Positions 45,711 to 54,375 of a stretch of DNA of 64,000 bases are shown one piece after another (position 1 is the first letter of the stretch; each line of letters opens with the position of its first letter). The stretch is from the NCBI GenBank assembly GCA_903928345.1, contig CAIYQO010000184.1:1-64000 (forward strand), in the 5' to 3' direction. A model generated the notes under the pieces. The model saw only the letters and a program-made list of their open reading frames with translations, was not told the origin of the DNA and ran no database searches. Source of the DNA: an uncultured bacterium (GTDB lineage Bacteria > Armatimonadota > Hebobacteria > CAIYQO01). A program made the position numbers and the translations under genes.

Positions 45711-48569
45711 CTACTCCCCCAGCCCCCACTGCAATCCATTCGACGGTACCTTCATGAAGTAGGGGTGGAAAGTCAAGCTGTTGTCCTTGGTGGCGCTGCG
45801 GCCACGCCCCCGCGCAATGCCTTGTGCCGGGCATTGGAAGGCCAGGTTGAATGTGGCGCCGGCTTTTGGGGTGAATTTCGCCAGCTCCGACCACGGGATG
45901 GCCGCCTCGTAGATGGTGACGTCACCCTCGCGCTTCACCACGGTATTGCTACCCTTCGGTTCGCAGAAGGCGATGGCCGGATCGGTCGGGCGCGGACAGC
46001 GCGGCAGATCGTGGATGCGCGGCATGCCCGGCACGTAGTAGCGCCAGCATTCCGCGCCGCCGTCAGTGGTGGCATAGAGGGCATATTCATAATCGGTATC
46101 CGGTTGCGCTGTGTAGCCAGCCGGCACGGGATGCACCTGCGCGAGTTGTGAGTCACCCAGGCCAAAGCCGAAGCCCAGTTGCAGACTGTCGCCGTAGGCA
46201 GGCATGACATCACCATCCCATGGACTATTGCGATAGGTATACGACAGCACGCCGGTGCCGAAAAAGTCGTCGTCCTTCTTGGTCGATTGCCGCAGGATGG
46301 GCACAAACTTCGGCGTACGCACACGGGCGGCAATGTAGAAGTTCCGGTCATCCCATTTGGTGCGGATTTCCGCCACCATGCCGGTGCCGTCCACAGCCTT
46401 GATCTCGTCGAGCTTGTGGATGTACCAGGTGGCGAAGGTGGTATCCAGCTTCTGCGCCGCGCCGGGCACGATGAGGGGCAGGGCATCCTGCCAGTCATCC
46501 AGGTTGCCGTCGATGGTGGGCGTGCCGCGTGTCGCGCAGGCCACATGGACCACTTCACTGCAGGAGGCCGTGCCTTGCGGGCTGTCGAACGTCACGGCGA
46601 TGCGATAGCCGTTGCCCGCATTCGGCGTGCAGGCGCCGAGGGTGGCCGGTACCGTCAGGCGCTCGCCGGGTTTCAGGGCGACGGGGAACGTGGTTTGCGC
46701 CAGCGCCAGGCCATCCGACGTATTCACCGTCACCGTGCCCGTCACCGGCATCGTCAGCACATTATGGAGGGTCAGCGGCAAGGTCTGGCCCGCGTGCAAC
46801 GGTGCGGTGAAGTCGTTCAGCACCATTTCCACCGGGGTGACGCCGGTCATCACGCCTTTCGCCAGGCGTTTCTCGATGTCGGCGGCGTTCTTCCCCGGCA
46901 TCTGCAGCCAGATGGCTACTTCGCGCAGGGGCAGGGTCAACTTCCCCTTCACGGTGGCGATGGGATTGCCGAAGACGTCGAAGGCCAACAGCTTCTTATC
47001 CGCATTGGGGATCACGAAGGTCCCGTCGACGGTGATCTGGTTGTAGAGCGGCGCCACGTCTGTTTCCGTGGCTTTTTCGTTCCCCGTCAGCATGAAGACC
47101 GCGTCCGTGCCCGTGCCATATTGGAAGACCCACGGCAGGTGATCCAGGAAGACCACGCGCGTCAAAGGACGCTCGCCGATGAAGTACAGCGCCGTCGACA
47201 GCCCGGACGCCGTCGGTGTGGGTTGCCAGCGCATGCCGTGATCCCAGGTCATGTAGGCGTTGTGATTGGGCGTTACTTTCCACTGTCCTGCCGCGAGAAA
47301 TTGGGAGAGGACTTGGCCCTGGCGGGTCTCGGATTGTCCCATCCAGGTTTCGGACTCCAGACTCGGTAGGTTGCCGTGGGCTTTGCCCCACTGCGGACCG
47401 AAACAGGCCGAGGGCAGCACGTAGTGGTCGGTGAGAATGTCGAACTTTGCCAGCCACGGGTCGGTGCCGTTGCCGAAGAACTTATCCAGCGTATTCATAA
47501 TGCTGGACGCCCCGCCAATGAGGATACGCGGTTTCCCTGTCACCGGATCGTTGGGCGAGGCCTTTTTCGCCTGGTCGAAAATAATGCGGTAGGTATCCTG
47601 ATAGCGCTTATCGTCGCTCTTCCACCCGCTGATGCCGCCGCCTTCCCAGGGTTCGTTCTGCCAATCGATTATCTTTAACGGGCCGTCGCCGTTACGGTTG
47701 TAGCGTGACACCACATCATAGACCCAGGTGGCAAAGCGGTCGTCGTATTGCGGGGCATGCACGCGGTTGTAGGCTTTGTTGCACTCCGCGGGGATGGTTT
47801 CTTCCGGGGCGCCATAGAAGTTGGAGATCAGCGCCATGTGATTCTCTCCGGCGATCTTCATCCGCGCGTCCGTCGTGGTCCAGTCATAGGGCTTATCGAG
47901 GTGCGGCTGCACGTTTCCCCAACTCGGGAACGGGTCGGTGCGCAGCCAGCGGATGCCCATACGGGCAAAGATCGGCACCACGCTCCAATCGTCCTGCACG
48001 CACATGACGCCCGGCGAATTCCACATCGGTTTGTCAGGGTGCGCGAAGCCGCGCATCACGGTGCCGGCGATCTGTCGGCCCAGCGGACCGCCATCTACCA
48101 CCAGCGCATACACCCCATACCGTTTCGCGGTCAGCGTCAAGGGCACGGCGACCGCGCCCGGCTTGAGGGCGGTCACCGGCAGGGGGATCCGTTCCGCCGG
48201 GCCCACCAGCCGAATATACGCGCGCAACTCCGCTTGCCCTGTGCTGTCCGGCATCGGAGTCAACCCGATGGGTTGCAGTTCCAGCATGAATGTGCCGGGC
48301 AACTCGTCCTTCCCCGAGTTCTGCAGGGTGATCTCCACCGCCATCGCCTGGTCGGGATAGAAGATGGCGCCCGGCTGCGCCGCTTTCGTCAGCGCCCCGC
48401 TCCACCCCTTCGCCCCGTCCTTATCCAGCTTCAGCACTTCGTAATGCTGTGGACGATCGAAAAAGTTGGCGTGGGCCACCAGGGCGAACGCCAGGCAGCA
48501 GACGGCTATCGTGCTGACACGCAGCATCGGGAACAAACACAGTCGTTGCATCATCATCACTTTACTCAA
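45711..48569 (-). CDS. Secreted glycoside-hydrolase-like protein with CBM9-type C-terminal domain
   Basis: The 952-residue protein has a signal peptide (LRVSTIAVCCLAFALVAHA). A beta-rich N-terminal domain precedes a TIM-barrel-like region (about 180-500) with MGIRWLRTDPFPSWG and the acid/base-like motif WQNEPWEGGG, as in clan GH-A hydrolases of the GH39/GH42 type. The C-terminal ~250 residues begin TIDGNLDDWQDALPL, a CBM9-like domain. The exact GH family is not certain. It starts within the end of the 1236-residue upstream gene (8-base overlap), so both are co-translated secreted proteins, probably for binding and cutting a complex glycan. Confidence 0.72.
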   Translation of the reverse strand: MSKVMMMQRLCLFPMLRVSTIAVCCLAFALVAHANFFDRPQHYEVLKLDKDGAKGWSGALTKAAQPGAIFYPDQAMAVEITLQNSGKDELPGTFMLELQPIGLTPMPDSTGQAELRAYIRLVGPAERIPLPVTALKPGAVAVPLTLTAKRYGVYALVVDGGPLGRQIAGTVMRGFAHPDKPMWNSPGVMCVQDDWSVVPIFARMGIRWLRTDPFPSWGNVQPHLDKPYDWTTTDARMKIAGENHMALISNFYGAPEETIPAECNKAYNRVHAPQYDDRFATWVYDVVSRYNRNGDGPLKIIDWQNEPWEGGGISGWKSDDKRYQDTYRIIFDQAKKASPNDPVTGKPRILIGGASSIMNTLDKFFGNGTDPWLAKFDILTDHYVLPSACFGPQWGKAHGNLPSLESETWMGQSETRQGQVLSQFLAAGQWKVTPNHNAYMTWDHGMRWQPTPTASGLSTALYFIGERPLTRVVFLDHLPWVFQYGTGTDAVFMLTGNEKATETDVAPLYNQITVDGTFVIPNADKKLLAFDVFGNPIATVKGKLTLPLREVAIWLQMPGKNAADIEKRLAKGVMTGVTPVEMVLNDFTAPLHAGQTLPLTLHNVLTMPVTGTVTVNTSDGLALAQTTFPVALKPGERLTVPATLGACTPNAGNGYRIAVTFDSPQGTASCSEVVHVACATRGTPTIDGNLDDWQDALPLIVPGAAQKLDTTFATWYIHKLDEIKAVDGTGMVAEIRTKWDDRNFYIAARVRTPKFVPILRQSTKKDDDFFGTGVLSYTYRNSPWDGDVMPAYGDSLQLGFGFGLGDSQLAQVHPVPAGYTAQPDTDYEYALYATTDGGAECWRYYVPGMPRIHDLPRCPRPTDPAIAFCEPKGSNTVVKREGDVTIYEAAIPWSELAKFTPKAGATFNLAFQCPAQGIARGRGRSATKDNSLTFHPYFMKVPSNGLQWGLGE

Positions 48570-51500
48570 CTCGTTCCAGTTTCAGTCCATCGGCAAAGAC
48601 CATGTGCTGGTGGATCTTCGCCAGCGTAACCGATTCCTTCCCCTGGCCATCCAGCGTAAACACGCCCAGGGGGATCCATACCGTCTTCGGTGTGCCCGGC
48701 GTCACGACCCCGGTATCCGGGTCGTTCTCTTCTCCCACCATCTGAAAGCTGCCGATATTCTGGTCGATGGTCACGGTGTCGGTGTTCCCCGCGTGCTGAA
48801 TGGTGTAGGTCGCCTGTTCATCGGCGCCGCCGCCCCCGGCGGTATACGGCAGCAGGATGCTAATGCGGTACTTGCCTGGTGGGCGCACGCCCAGGTGCCA
48901 GGTGATCTTCGCCGGATCGATGGCATACAGGTATTCACTGGACGCGCCACAGGCCCGCCGATGGCCGGGATCTTTATTCGGATCGGCCTTGGCGCTGAAC
49001 CAGTAGCCGTCCAGATCCACCCACGCGCGGTCGCCTTCGTCCTGCACCCATGCCGTGGCGTAGCCGTGCAGCAGGCGGGTGACCGGCGGCGCGGCCTGCA
49101 CGGTGGTGAGTCCGGTGACGCGCCAGAGCATGCTCCGCCAGGCGGTTTGTTCCGAAGCGGTCACCAGCGCTTCGTCCGGTGAGATGTCGCGCACCTGGGA
49201 GAACCAATTGTCGCCCCAGATATGCTCGTGGGAATACATGTAGCCGAACCCGTTGGGACGCCCGATATGCATCACCAGGTTGCCCTCCCGGTCGTAGAGG
49301 CCCAATTGGTAGCTGTCCATCTGGCTCGCGAGTAAAAAACGTCCCCCCAGCGGCTCTACGCTCTGCGTGTTGCTGTGTTCGCGGCAGCGTGACCATTGGC
49401 GCATACCCTGGGTATCAAAGACCGACAGGTCGTTCATCCCCCAGCGCTCCCAGTATTGACCCCAGCGAAAGACGCCAGCCCAGCGGTCGGTGCCCAGGGG
49501 TACCCAGCGCAGCACCGGTTGCTGGTTGTTGGGCCAGTAGTTGAAGACCGCTTGCTTCTTCGACCAATCGTAGCGCGGCACGCCGTTGGGTAGAAATGTC
49601 GGTGTGAATTTCAAAATCGATTTCTTCAGGCCATGTTGAGTCGGATCCATGCAAAGTAGTAGCGACCCGTCCGGGTTCATCCACACGCTGGCCTGGATAT
49701 TCCAAAACGACGCCTCGGTACGGGCCACGACCACTTCCCCGAGATCGACCTGCCCGTTCAGGTTGGCATCGGTCCACACCCAGGGCTTGCCGGACCAGCT
49801 TTTCGCGTCACCCTCCGGACGCGGTAGGAACGGCAGGATCTTATCGCTGAGATTCCCGCCGATCGACGCGACGGGTCGGATGCGCGTGCCGTCGACCAGA
49901 TAGACGCATATACCACCGCGTGCCGTGACCAGATATGTGCGCCCATTGACGCGTTGGAACATCACCTGGCTCGCCCAGGACTCCCCCGGCTCACGCAGCG
50001 GCATGGCACCGACCACCTGCGCGAAACCATCGAAAGACTTCAGGTGATACAACCCATCGACGCCGCGGGTGAGTTGGCCGCGCACCATCTCGCCATTGGC
50101 GGTCTGGCTCCACATGGTTGTCTCCGGCTCGCCGGGTATCCAGAATGAGCCACAATTGGCCGGGGACGCGACCTGCACCTTGCGGGTGAAGCGGCCTTGC
50201 GCGTCTACGGCATATTTGAGCACCCGGTGCGAGACCGAGTCGCACACCCAGACGTCGCCCGACAAGTCCACCGCGATGCCGGTCGGTCCCGCAAAGATAT
50301 CATCGCCGATGGGCCCCCCGAGCAGCGTGTCCTTCACCCCACCGGGTTGGCCGAAGCAGGCGACGGTGCTGCCGTCTTCGCCGAACACCCAGATCTGATT
50401 ATGCACGGTTTGGTGCGTCGAGTCGTATAGGTCGGTCACAAAGAGCCGTCGGCTGCGCGGGTCATAGGCCAGCCGACAGGCGTAGGCAAATTTGTCGGCG
50501 GGCACCAGTATCCGGACCGTGCCCGCGCTCCAAGCAGGGGTAAGGGGGAAAGACACCACCCCGGCTTTCGTGGCGGCGTAGACCGTGCGACGGCCATCGG
50601 CGGTGGGCGGCGTGACGGCCACGGCGCGTGGGTCGTCCAGCGCGACGCCCCCGAGGCGTTTACCACCGTCCTTGATGCTGTACCAGGCGATCTCGCCATC
50701 CGCGGCATTGGTGACAAATAGCACTTCGTCACCCGGAATCGCCGCCAACCCGCGGAAAGGGTTGCCGAAAATCGCGAAATCCTTGCGGTAAGGTTGGGGG
50801 GCGATACCGGAGGGTGATGCGGCGGCTGTCGCATAAGGCACCAGCAACGTGTCCACCGGGCGCTTCGGATGCAGCCGGCCATCGGCGCCCCAAGCGGGCA
50901 TCGGGATTTGCCGCCCGCACGTATTGTCCCATATCTGCACGCCTTCCCAGATGCTGCTGACGGCGTTGAACGTCTGCCCCGCGGCCATGCCCCCCGACCA
51001 CTGGCTGGCCGGGTTGTGGATTTTATTGTGGAGCACGGCGCCATCCGGGTTGAACAGCAGGTTGGCTTCCTGTTCGAAGTCGCTGAGGCCAATCATCACG
51101 CGACCGGCGACCTCGGTTGCCCCTGCCTTCGCGCCGACGGGGAAGATCGCCACGCTCATGGGCGCCTCGCCGGCATAAAAGTTGCCGCAGCCGGCCCCCG
51201 CGTGGAACATATCGTCCCACGACGTGGCATTGCCGCCCACGCCGGCGAAGGCCCAGCGCGCGTTATGTGTCACCATCCGGAAGGTATAGCCGCCGTCGAA
51301 GACATCCTGGCCCGCCTCGTTGCATCCGTCCCAGATGAGCTGTGTAACCCCTTTAGGCAATGGGCGATCCACCAGCAGATTGTTGATACCCACCCGGCGA
51401 CTGTCTTCCACCACCAGCGACACCCGCCGCGCTTCGGGCAGTGTGATGCTGATGTCGGCCACGACGCGCCGCGGGGCGAATTGTTCGACGGTGAATTCGT

Positions 51501-52272
51501 CAATCTGGATGAGCGATGCCGCCGTGCCGGCGGGCACGCCACTGAAACTCCAGGTTAAGTTCACGCCGCCGCCGGCAGGCATCGGCAGGGGGAAATCCAA
51601 GTCCTTGAATGGCGGTTTTTTCCAATCGGTAATCGTGAACAGGGGGGTAAAGCCATTCACCGTCACGCCGCCGAAGTGCGTAGCGTCGAATTGCGCGTCA
51701 AAACTCATTGGTTTGCTCAGGTCGAATGTTTCGCCCGGGATCCAACTATCCCAGCGCCAACCGGGTTGCCCACCGGGAATCCACGCCGCATACGCCATCT
51801 CCATGTTCTGTTTGCCAGGCGCATACGCCGAAAAGCCATAGGTCATCTGCCCAACCTGGATATTCGGCACTAACATGCCGGCGATGAGATTGGGCAATCG
51901 CTCCGGATGAAGGAAGCGATACCGCAGCTTGATGCGGGTGGGCGCGGCGGCTACCGGCGTGCCGCAACTGAGTTGCAGCACCACGTCCCGCGCCCGTCCG
52001 GTGAACGCCGGCACGCCCAGCACCACCCCGCCCTGCGGCGTGCGAGTAAGGGTGGGCGTTTGGTCGGACCCGTCCCCCACCACATCGACCGGCGGGTACG
52101 CTTGCGTTAACGATGTAATCGGATGCCACGCCGTGGGCGTTTCGCGATGCATCGGTGTCACCTGCAGCGTGGCCGGCGCAGCCTGACTGGGGAGCATACC
52201 CAACAAGCAGATGAGACCGATTATGAAGACCAGGATGCACGCCTGACGTGCGAACCAAGGGAACGGTGGCAT
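48562..52272 (-). CDS. Giant secreted protein with FlgD-like Ig and NHL-like propeller domains
   Basis: The 1236-residue protein has an N-terminal signal segment (ACILVFIIGLICLLGMLPSQA). A beta-sandwich region (about 60-270) is followed by a FlgD-type Ig domain (PLPKGVTQLIWDGCNEAGQDV, about 300-340). A long beta-propeller with NHL-like blades comes next (GDDIFAGPTGIAVDLSGDVWV, SVSHRVLKYAVDAQGRF). The C-terminal golvesin-like or CBM-like segment has YTIQHAGNTDTVTIDQNIGS. No catalytic residues are recognisable. AGGAGG precedes the ATG and a perfect LacI-type palindrome lies just upstream. It is co-transcribed with the glycoside-hydrolase-like gene; a surface glycan-binding or scaffold role is inferred. 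Confidence 0.7.
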   Translation of the reverse strand: MPPFPWFARQACILVFIIGLICLLGMLPSQAAPATLQVTPMHRETPTAWHPITSLTQAYPPVDVVGDGSDQTPTLTRTPQGGVVLGVPAFTGRARDVVLQLSCGTPVAAAPTRIKLRYRFLHPERLPNLIAGMLVPNIQVGQMTYGFSAYAPGKQNMEMAYAAWIPGGQPGWRWDSWIPGETFDLSKPMSFDAQFDATHFGGVTVNGFTPLFTITDWKKPPFKDLDFPLPMPAGGGVNLTWSFSGVPAGTAASLIQIDEFTVEQFAPRRVVADISITLPEARRVSLVVEDSRRVGINNLLVDRPLPKGVTQLIWDGCNEAGQDVFDGGYTFRMVTHNARWAFAGVGGNATSWDDMFHAGAGCGNFYAGEAPMSVAIFPVGAKAGATEVAGRVMIGLSDFEQEANLLFNPDGAVLHNKIHNPASQWSGGMAAGQTFNAVSSIWEGVQIWDNTCGRQIPMPAWGADGRLHPKRPVDTLLVPYATAAASPSGIAPQPYRKDFAIFGNPFRGLAAIPGDEVLFVTNAADGEIAWYSIKDGGKRLGGVALDDPRAVAVTPPTADGRRTVYAATKAGVVSFPLTPAWSAGTVRILVPADKFAYACRLAYDPRSRRLFVTDLYDSTHQTVHNQIWVFGEDGSTVACFGQPGGVKDTLLGGPIGDDIFAGPTGIAVDLSGDVWVCDSVSHRVLKYAVDAQGRFTRKVQVASPANCGSFWIPGEPETTMWSQTANGEMVRGQLTRGVDGLYHLKSFDGFAQVVGAMPLREPGESWASQVMFQRVNGRTYLVTARGGICVYLVDGTRIRPVASIGGNLSDKILPFLPRPEGDAKSWSGKPWVWTDANLNGQVDLGEVVVARTEASFWNIQASVWMNPDGSLLLCMDPTQHGLKKSILKFTPTFLPNGVPRYDWSKKQAVFNYWPNNQQPVLRWVPLGTDRWAGVFRWGQYWERWGMNDLSVFDTQGMRQWSRCREHSNTQSVEPLGGRFLLASQMDSYQLGLYDREGNLVMHIGRPNGFGYMYSHEHIWGDNWFSQVRDISPDEALVTASEQTAWRSMLWRVTGLTTVQAAPPVTRLLHGYATAWVQDEGDRAWVDLDGYWFSAKADPNKDPGHRRACGASSEYLYAIDPAKITWHLGVRPPGKYRISILLPYTAGGGGADEQATYTIQHAGNTDTVTIDQNIGSFQMVGEENDPDTGVVTPGTPKTVWIPLGVFTLDGQGKESVTLAKIHQHMVFADGLKLERVE

Positions 52273-52296
52273 AATCCCTCCTGATAATCATAGTAT

Positions 52297-52310
52297 TGGG
52301 TGCGCACCCA
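52297..52310. promoter_or_regulatory. Perfect LacI-family-type operator palindrome
   Basis: TGGGTGCGCACCCA is a perfect 14-bp palindrome with the central CG typical of LacI/GalR sites. It lies 25 bp upstream of the secreted-protein operon start and upstream of the LacI gene on the other strand. Binding is inferred. Confidence 0.6.
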
Positions 52311-52392
52311 TAAATTCCTGCAAACTCAGCCGGTTATTTATCCCGAAATGTTTCTTGCGGCACAAAGATTTATGCTGCAAGAGGGGGAGTGG

Positions 52393-52421
52393 TTGCGTAC
52401 CCGCAGAGTGCCCGCTATAAT
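52393..52421 (+). promoter_or_regulatory. Promoter of the LacI-family gene
   Basis: TTGCGT (52393-52398), a 17-bp spacer and a perfect TATAAT (52416-52421) put the expected start near 52428. This argues against the track start at 52300 and leaves a very short leader before ATG 52444. Confidence 0.65.
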
Positions 52422-52443
52422 GGCGGCATCGAGAGTGGGGTCG

Positions 52444-53586
52444 ATGCCAGCAACGCGTTCGTCTGTGACAATGAAAGAAATCGCCCGGCAATGCGGCGTA
52501 GGGTTTTCCACCGTGCAGCGTGCCTTGAGCGACGATCCGCGTGTCAACGCGGCCACGCGTGCGCACATCCTCGACGTCTCGCGTAACCTTGGCTACAATC
52601 CGGCGCATCATGAAGCCGCCCGGCGCATGGCGTTGCAGCGCCAGGGACGGCGCCTGCTCAATCATGTCGTCGGCCTGCTCATGCCGTCGTCTTTTGAAGA
52701 AGTGTCCTATTTCGCGCGCCTGTTCCAGGGATTGATCAATGTGCTGGCCCCGCGTGGCTATGCGGTCGTCACCTTCTCCTACTCCACGTCGTGGCATCCG
52801 GTCGATAGCCCGTTGCCGTCCGTCTTTTATCGTGGAGAAATCGACGGCCTGGCGGCGGTGGGTGTGCCGGATGACCTGCTACCGTTGCTCACCCAACTGC
52901 GCAAAGACCCCGGCTTCGGCGACCAACGGCCCATTGTCTCAATGATCAACGCGCTACCCGGGGTGTCGACTGTCACCACCGACGACCTCAGTGGCGCCTA
53001 TCAAGCCACCCGGCATCTGCTGAGTCTCGGCCACCGGCATCTCCTGCAACTGTACCAGGCGGACTTCGATAAAATGAGTGAGCGTCTGCAGGGGGTGCGA
53101 CTGGCGCTCCAGGAGGCAGGGCTCGCACCCGAGCGGTATCTGCACCTTTTCGATCTCAACGCATCACCGGCAACCCAGGCGTGGGTCGACCCGGCCCAAC
53201 TGGCACATATTTCCCGCGCGTCCACACCGCCGCGGAGCGGCAACGCGGACGCCGCGCATACGCTCCCCGCGTTTTTTCAGGCAAATCCAAACGTCACGGC
53301 GATCCTCGCCCTCAACGATGCCAGAGCCAATCAAGCCTGGGCTATACTGCACCAAGCCGGCTGGCGGGTGCCAGACGATATCAGCCTGATCGGCTTTGAT
53401 GACGTGGAAACCTCGGTCACGCTGGATGGCCAGCTCGGATTGACCACCGTGCGCTTACCCCTGGTCGAGATTGGCCGCAGCGCCGCCACGCGCCTGCTAA
53501 CCGCGATTGAATCGCCGGAGTATCCCGTAGAGTTGGTGGCCTTGCCAACAGAGTTAGTCATTCGTCAGACGACTGCGCCACGGTAA
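52444..53586 (+). CDS. LacI/GalR-family transcriptional regulator
   Basis: The 380-residue regulator has the N-terminal LacI helix-turn-helix TMKEIARQCGVGFSTVQRALSDDPRV and hinge region, then a periplasmic-binding-like ligand domain (HVVGLLMPSSFEEVSYFARLF, GVSTVTTDDLSGAYQATRHLL, DISLIGFDDVETS, LGLTTVRLP). The recognition helix reads FSTVQRA, where LacI members more often have VSTVSRA. Start 52444 is chosen because the promoter -10 lies at 52416. It is divergent from the secreted-protein operon and next to a perfect palindrome, so it probably controls that operon in response to a sugar. Confidence 0.9.
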   Translation: MPATRSSVTMKEIARQCGVGFSTVQRALSDDPRVNAATRAHILDVSRNLGYNPAHHEAARRMALQRQGRRLLNHVVGLLMPSSFEEVSYFARLFQGLINVLAPRGYAVVTFSYSTSWHPVDSPLPSVFYRGEIDGLAAVGVPDDLLPLLTQLRKDPGFGDQRPIVSMINALPGVSTVTTDDLSGAYQATRHLLSLGHRHLLQLYQADFDKMSERLQGVRLALQEAGLAPERYLHLFDLNASPATQAWVDPAQLAHISRASTPPRSGNADAAHTLPAFFQANPNVTAILALNDARANQAWAILHQAGWRVPDDISLIGFDDVETSVTLDGQLGLTTVRLPLVEIGRSAATRLLTAIESPEYPVELVALPTELVIRQTTAPR

Positions 53587-53590
53587 GCAG

Positions 53591-54037
53591 ATGCCATCAC
53601 TAAGGAAGGAAGAAGTCATACTGGTACACGGAACCAGTCCTCAAAGTTCTAGCTTTCTTCACACAGTCGGTCTACCAATATTGCCGCCGAAGGTTACGCT
53701 CCGTCGGTTTTCTCGTTGGTATCGCGACGAAATGCTGCTCGGTGCGCTGGCCATGGGCGCCGAAGGCGCGGTGGGATCGACGTACAACGTGATCGCGCCG
53801 GTCTATTTGGCATTAATCGAGGCGTTTCGCCGAGGCGATATGCACACCGCGCGGACTTTATAGGCGCAGGCGATTGCCGTGATCAACAGCCAGGTCGCCA
53901 CCGGCAACTTCTTTGCCGCACTCAAGGCGATGCTTCGCGCGTAGGGGGTGCCGATCACCCCCACCGTGCGGTTGCCGCTGGCGCCGGTAGCCGAGGAGAA
54001 ATTGACCGGCCTTGCCATGCTGGAACGGAGTATGTGA
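53591..54037 (+). pseudogene. N-acetylneuraminate lyase/DapA-family pseudogene with two in-frame TAG codons
   Basis: The frame encodes DEMLLGALAMGAEGAVGSTYNVIAPVYLAL, typical of the C-terminal half of NanA/DapA-fold aldolases (barrel motif GAVGSTYN). It is cut by TAG at 53861, yet continues in the same frame as AQAIAVINSQVATGNFFAALKAM, a second TAG at 53942, then GVPITPTVRLPLAPVAEEKL to TGA 54035-54037. The N-terminal half with the catalytic Tyr and Lys is missing. Other genes here end in TAG, so recoding is unlikely; this is a decaying remnant. Confidence 0.72.
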
Positions 54038-54375
54038 CCGCATCCAGTGCTACATCAGTCTCCATCGCAGGTCATTCGACGGGACCTGCATGAAGTAGGA
54101 GGGGCATCAGATGGCGCCGACGTCACGTGCCATACGCAGGAATCGGCAGGACCACCGGCGAAGGTAAAGGCCATCCTGATGGCGCGAGTTCAGCCAGGCG
54201 TATCACCGTGAAGCGGCGACGCAACGGGAATTCATCCGTTTGCACGCCGATATCGGGTGCTCGGAGTGCCATCCGACAGTCCGTGAAGAGGCAAACCGCG
54301 CTTTGCTGCCGACTTGAGAGTAAGCTAGACGATGACACATCTGCGTGCCAGGTGAAAGCGTCCCGGGAGATTGCC
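54038..54375. other. Intergenic stretch with a possible coding remnant
   Basis: One plus frame (about 54181-54317) reads REFSQAYHREAATQREFIRL and onward to a TGA without a start or SD, possibly the tail of a lost gene. The track ORF that begins at 54127 in another frame is only an upstream extension of the next gene. A small hairpin CAGGTC/GACCTG lies near 54070-54090. I could not identify a promoter with confidence. Confidence 0.35.

Noticed and set aside
46179-47369. 396-codon plus-strand ORF
   Set aside because: It is antisense to the glycoside-hydrolase-like gene and has low-complexity His/Arg-rich composition.
53591-54037. TAG recoding (suppressed amber codons) in the NanA-like frame
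   Set aside because: TAG is used as the normal stop of the PuuD-like and NifD-like genes in this window, and the N-terminal half of the gene is missing, so decay is the simpler reading.
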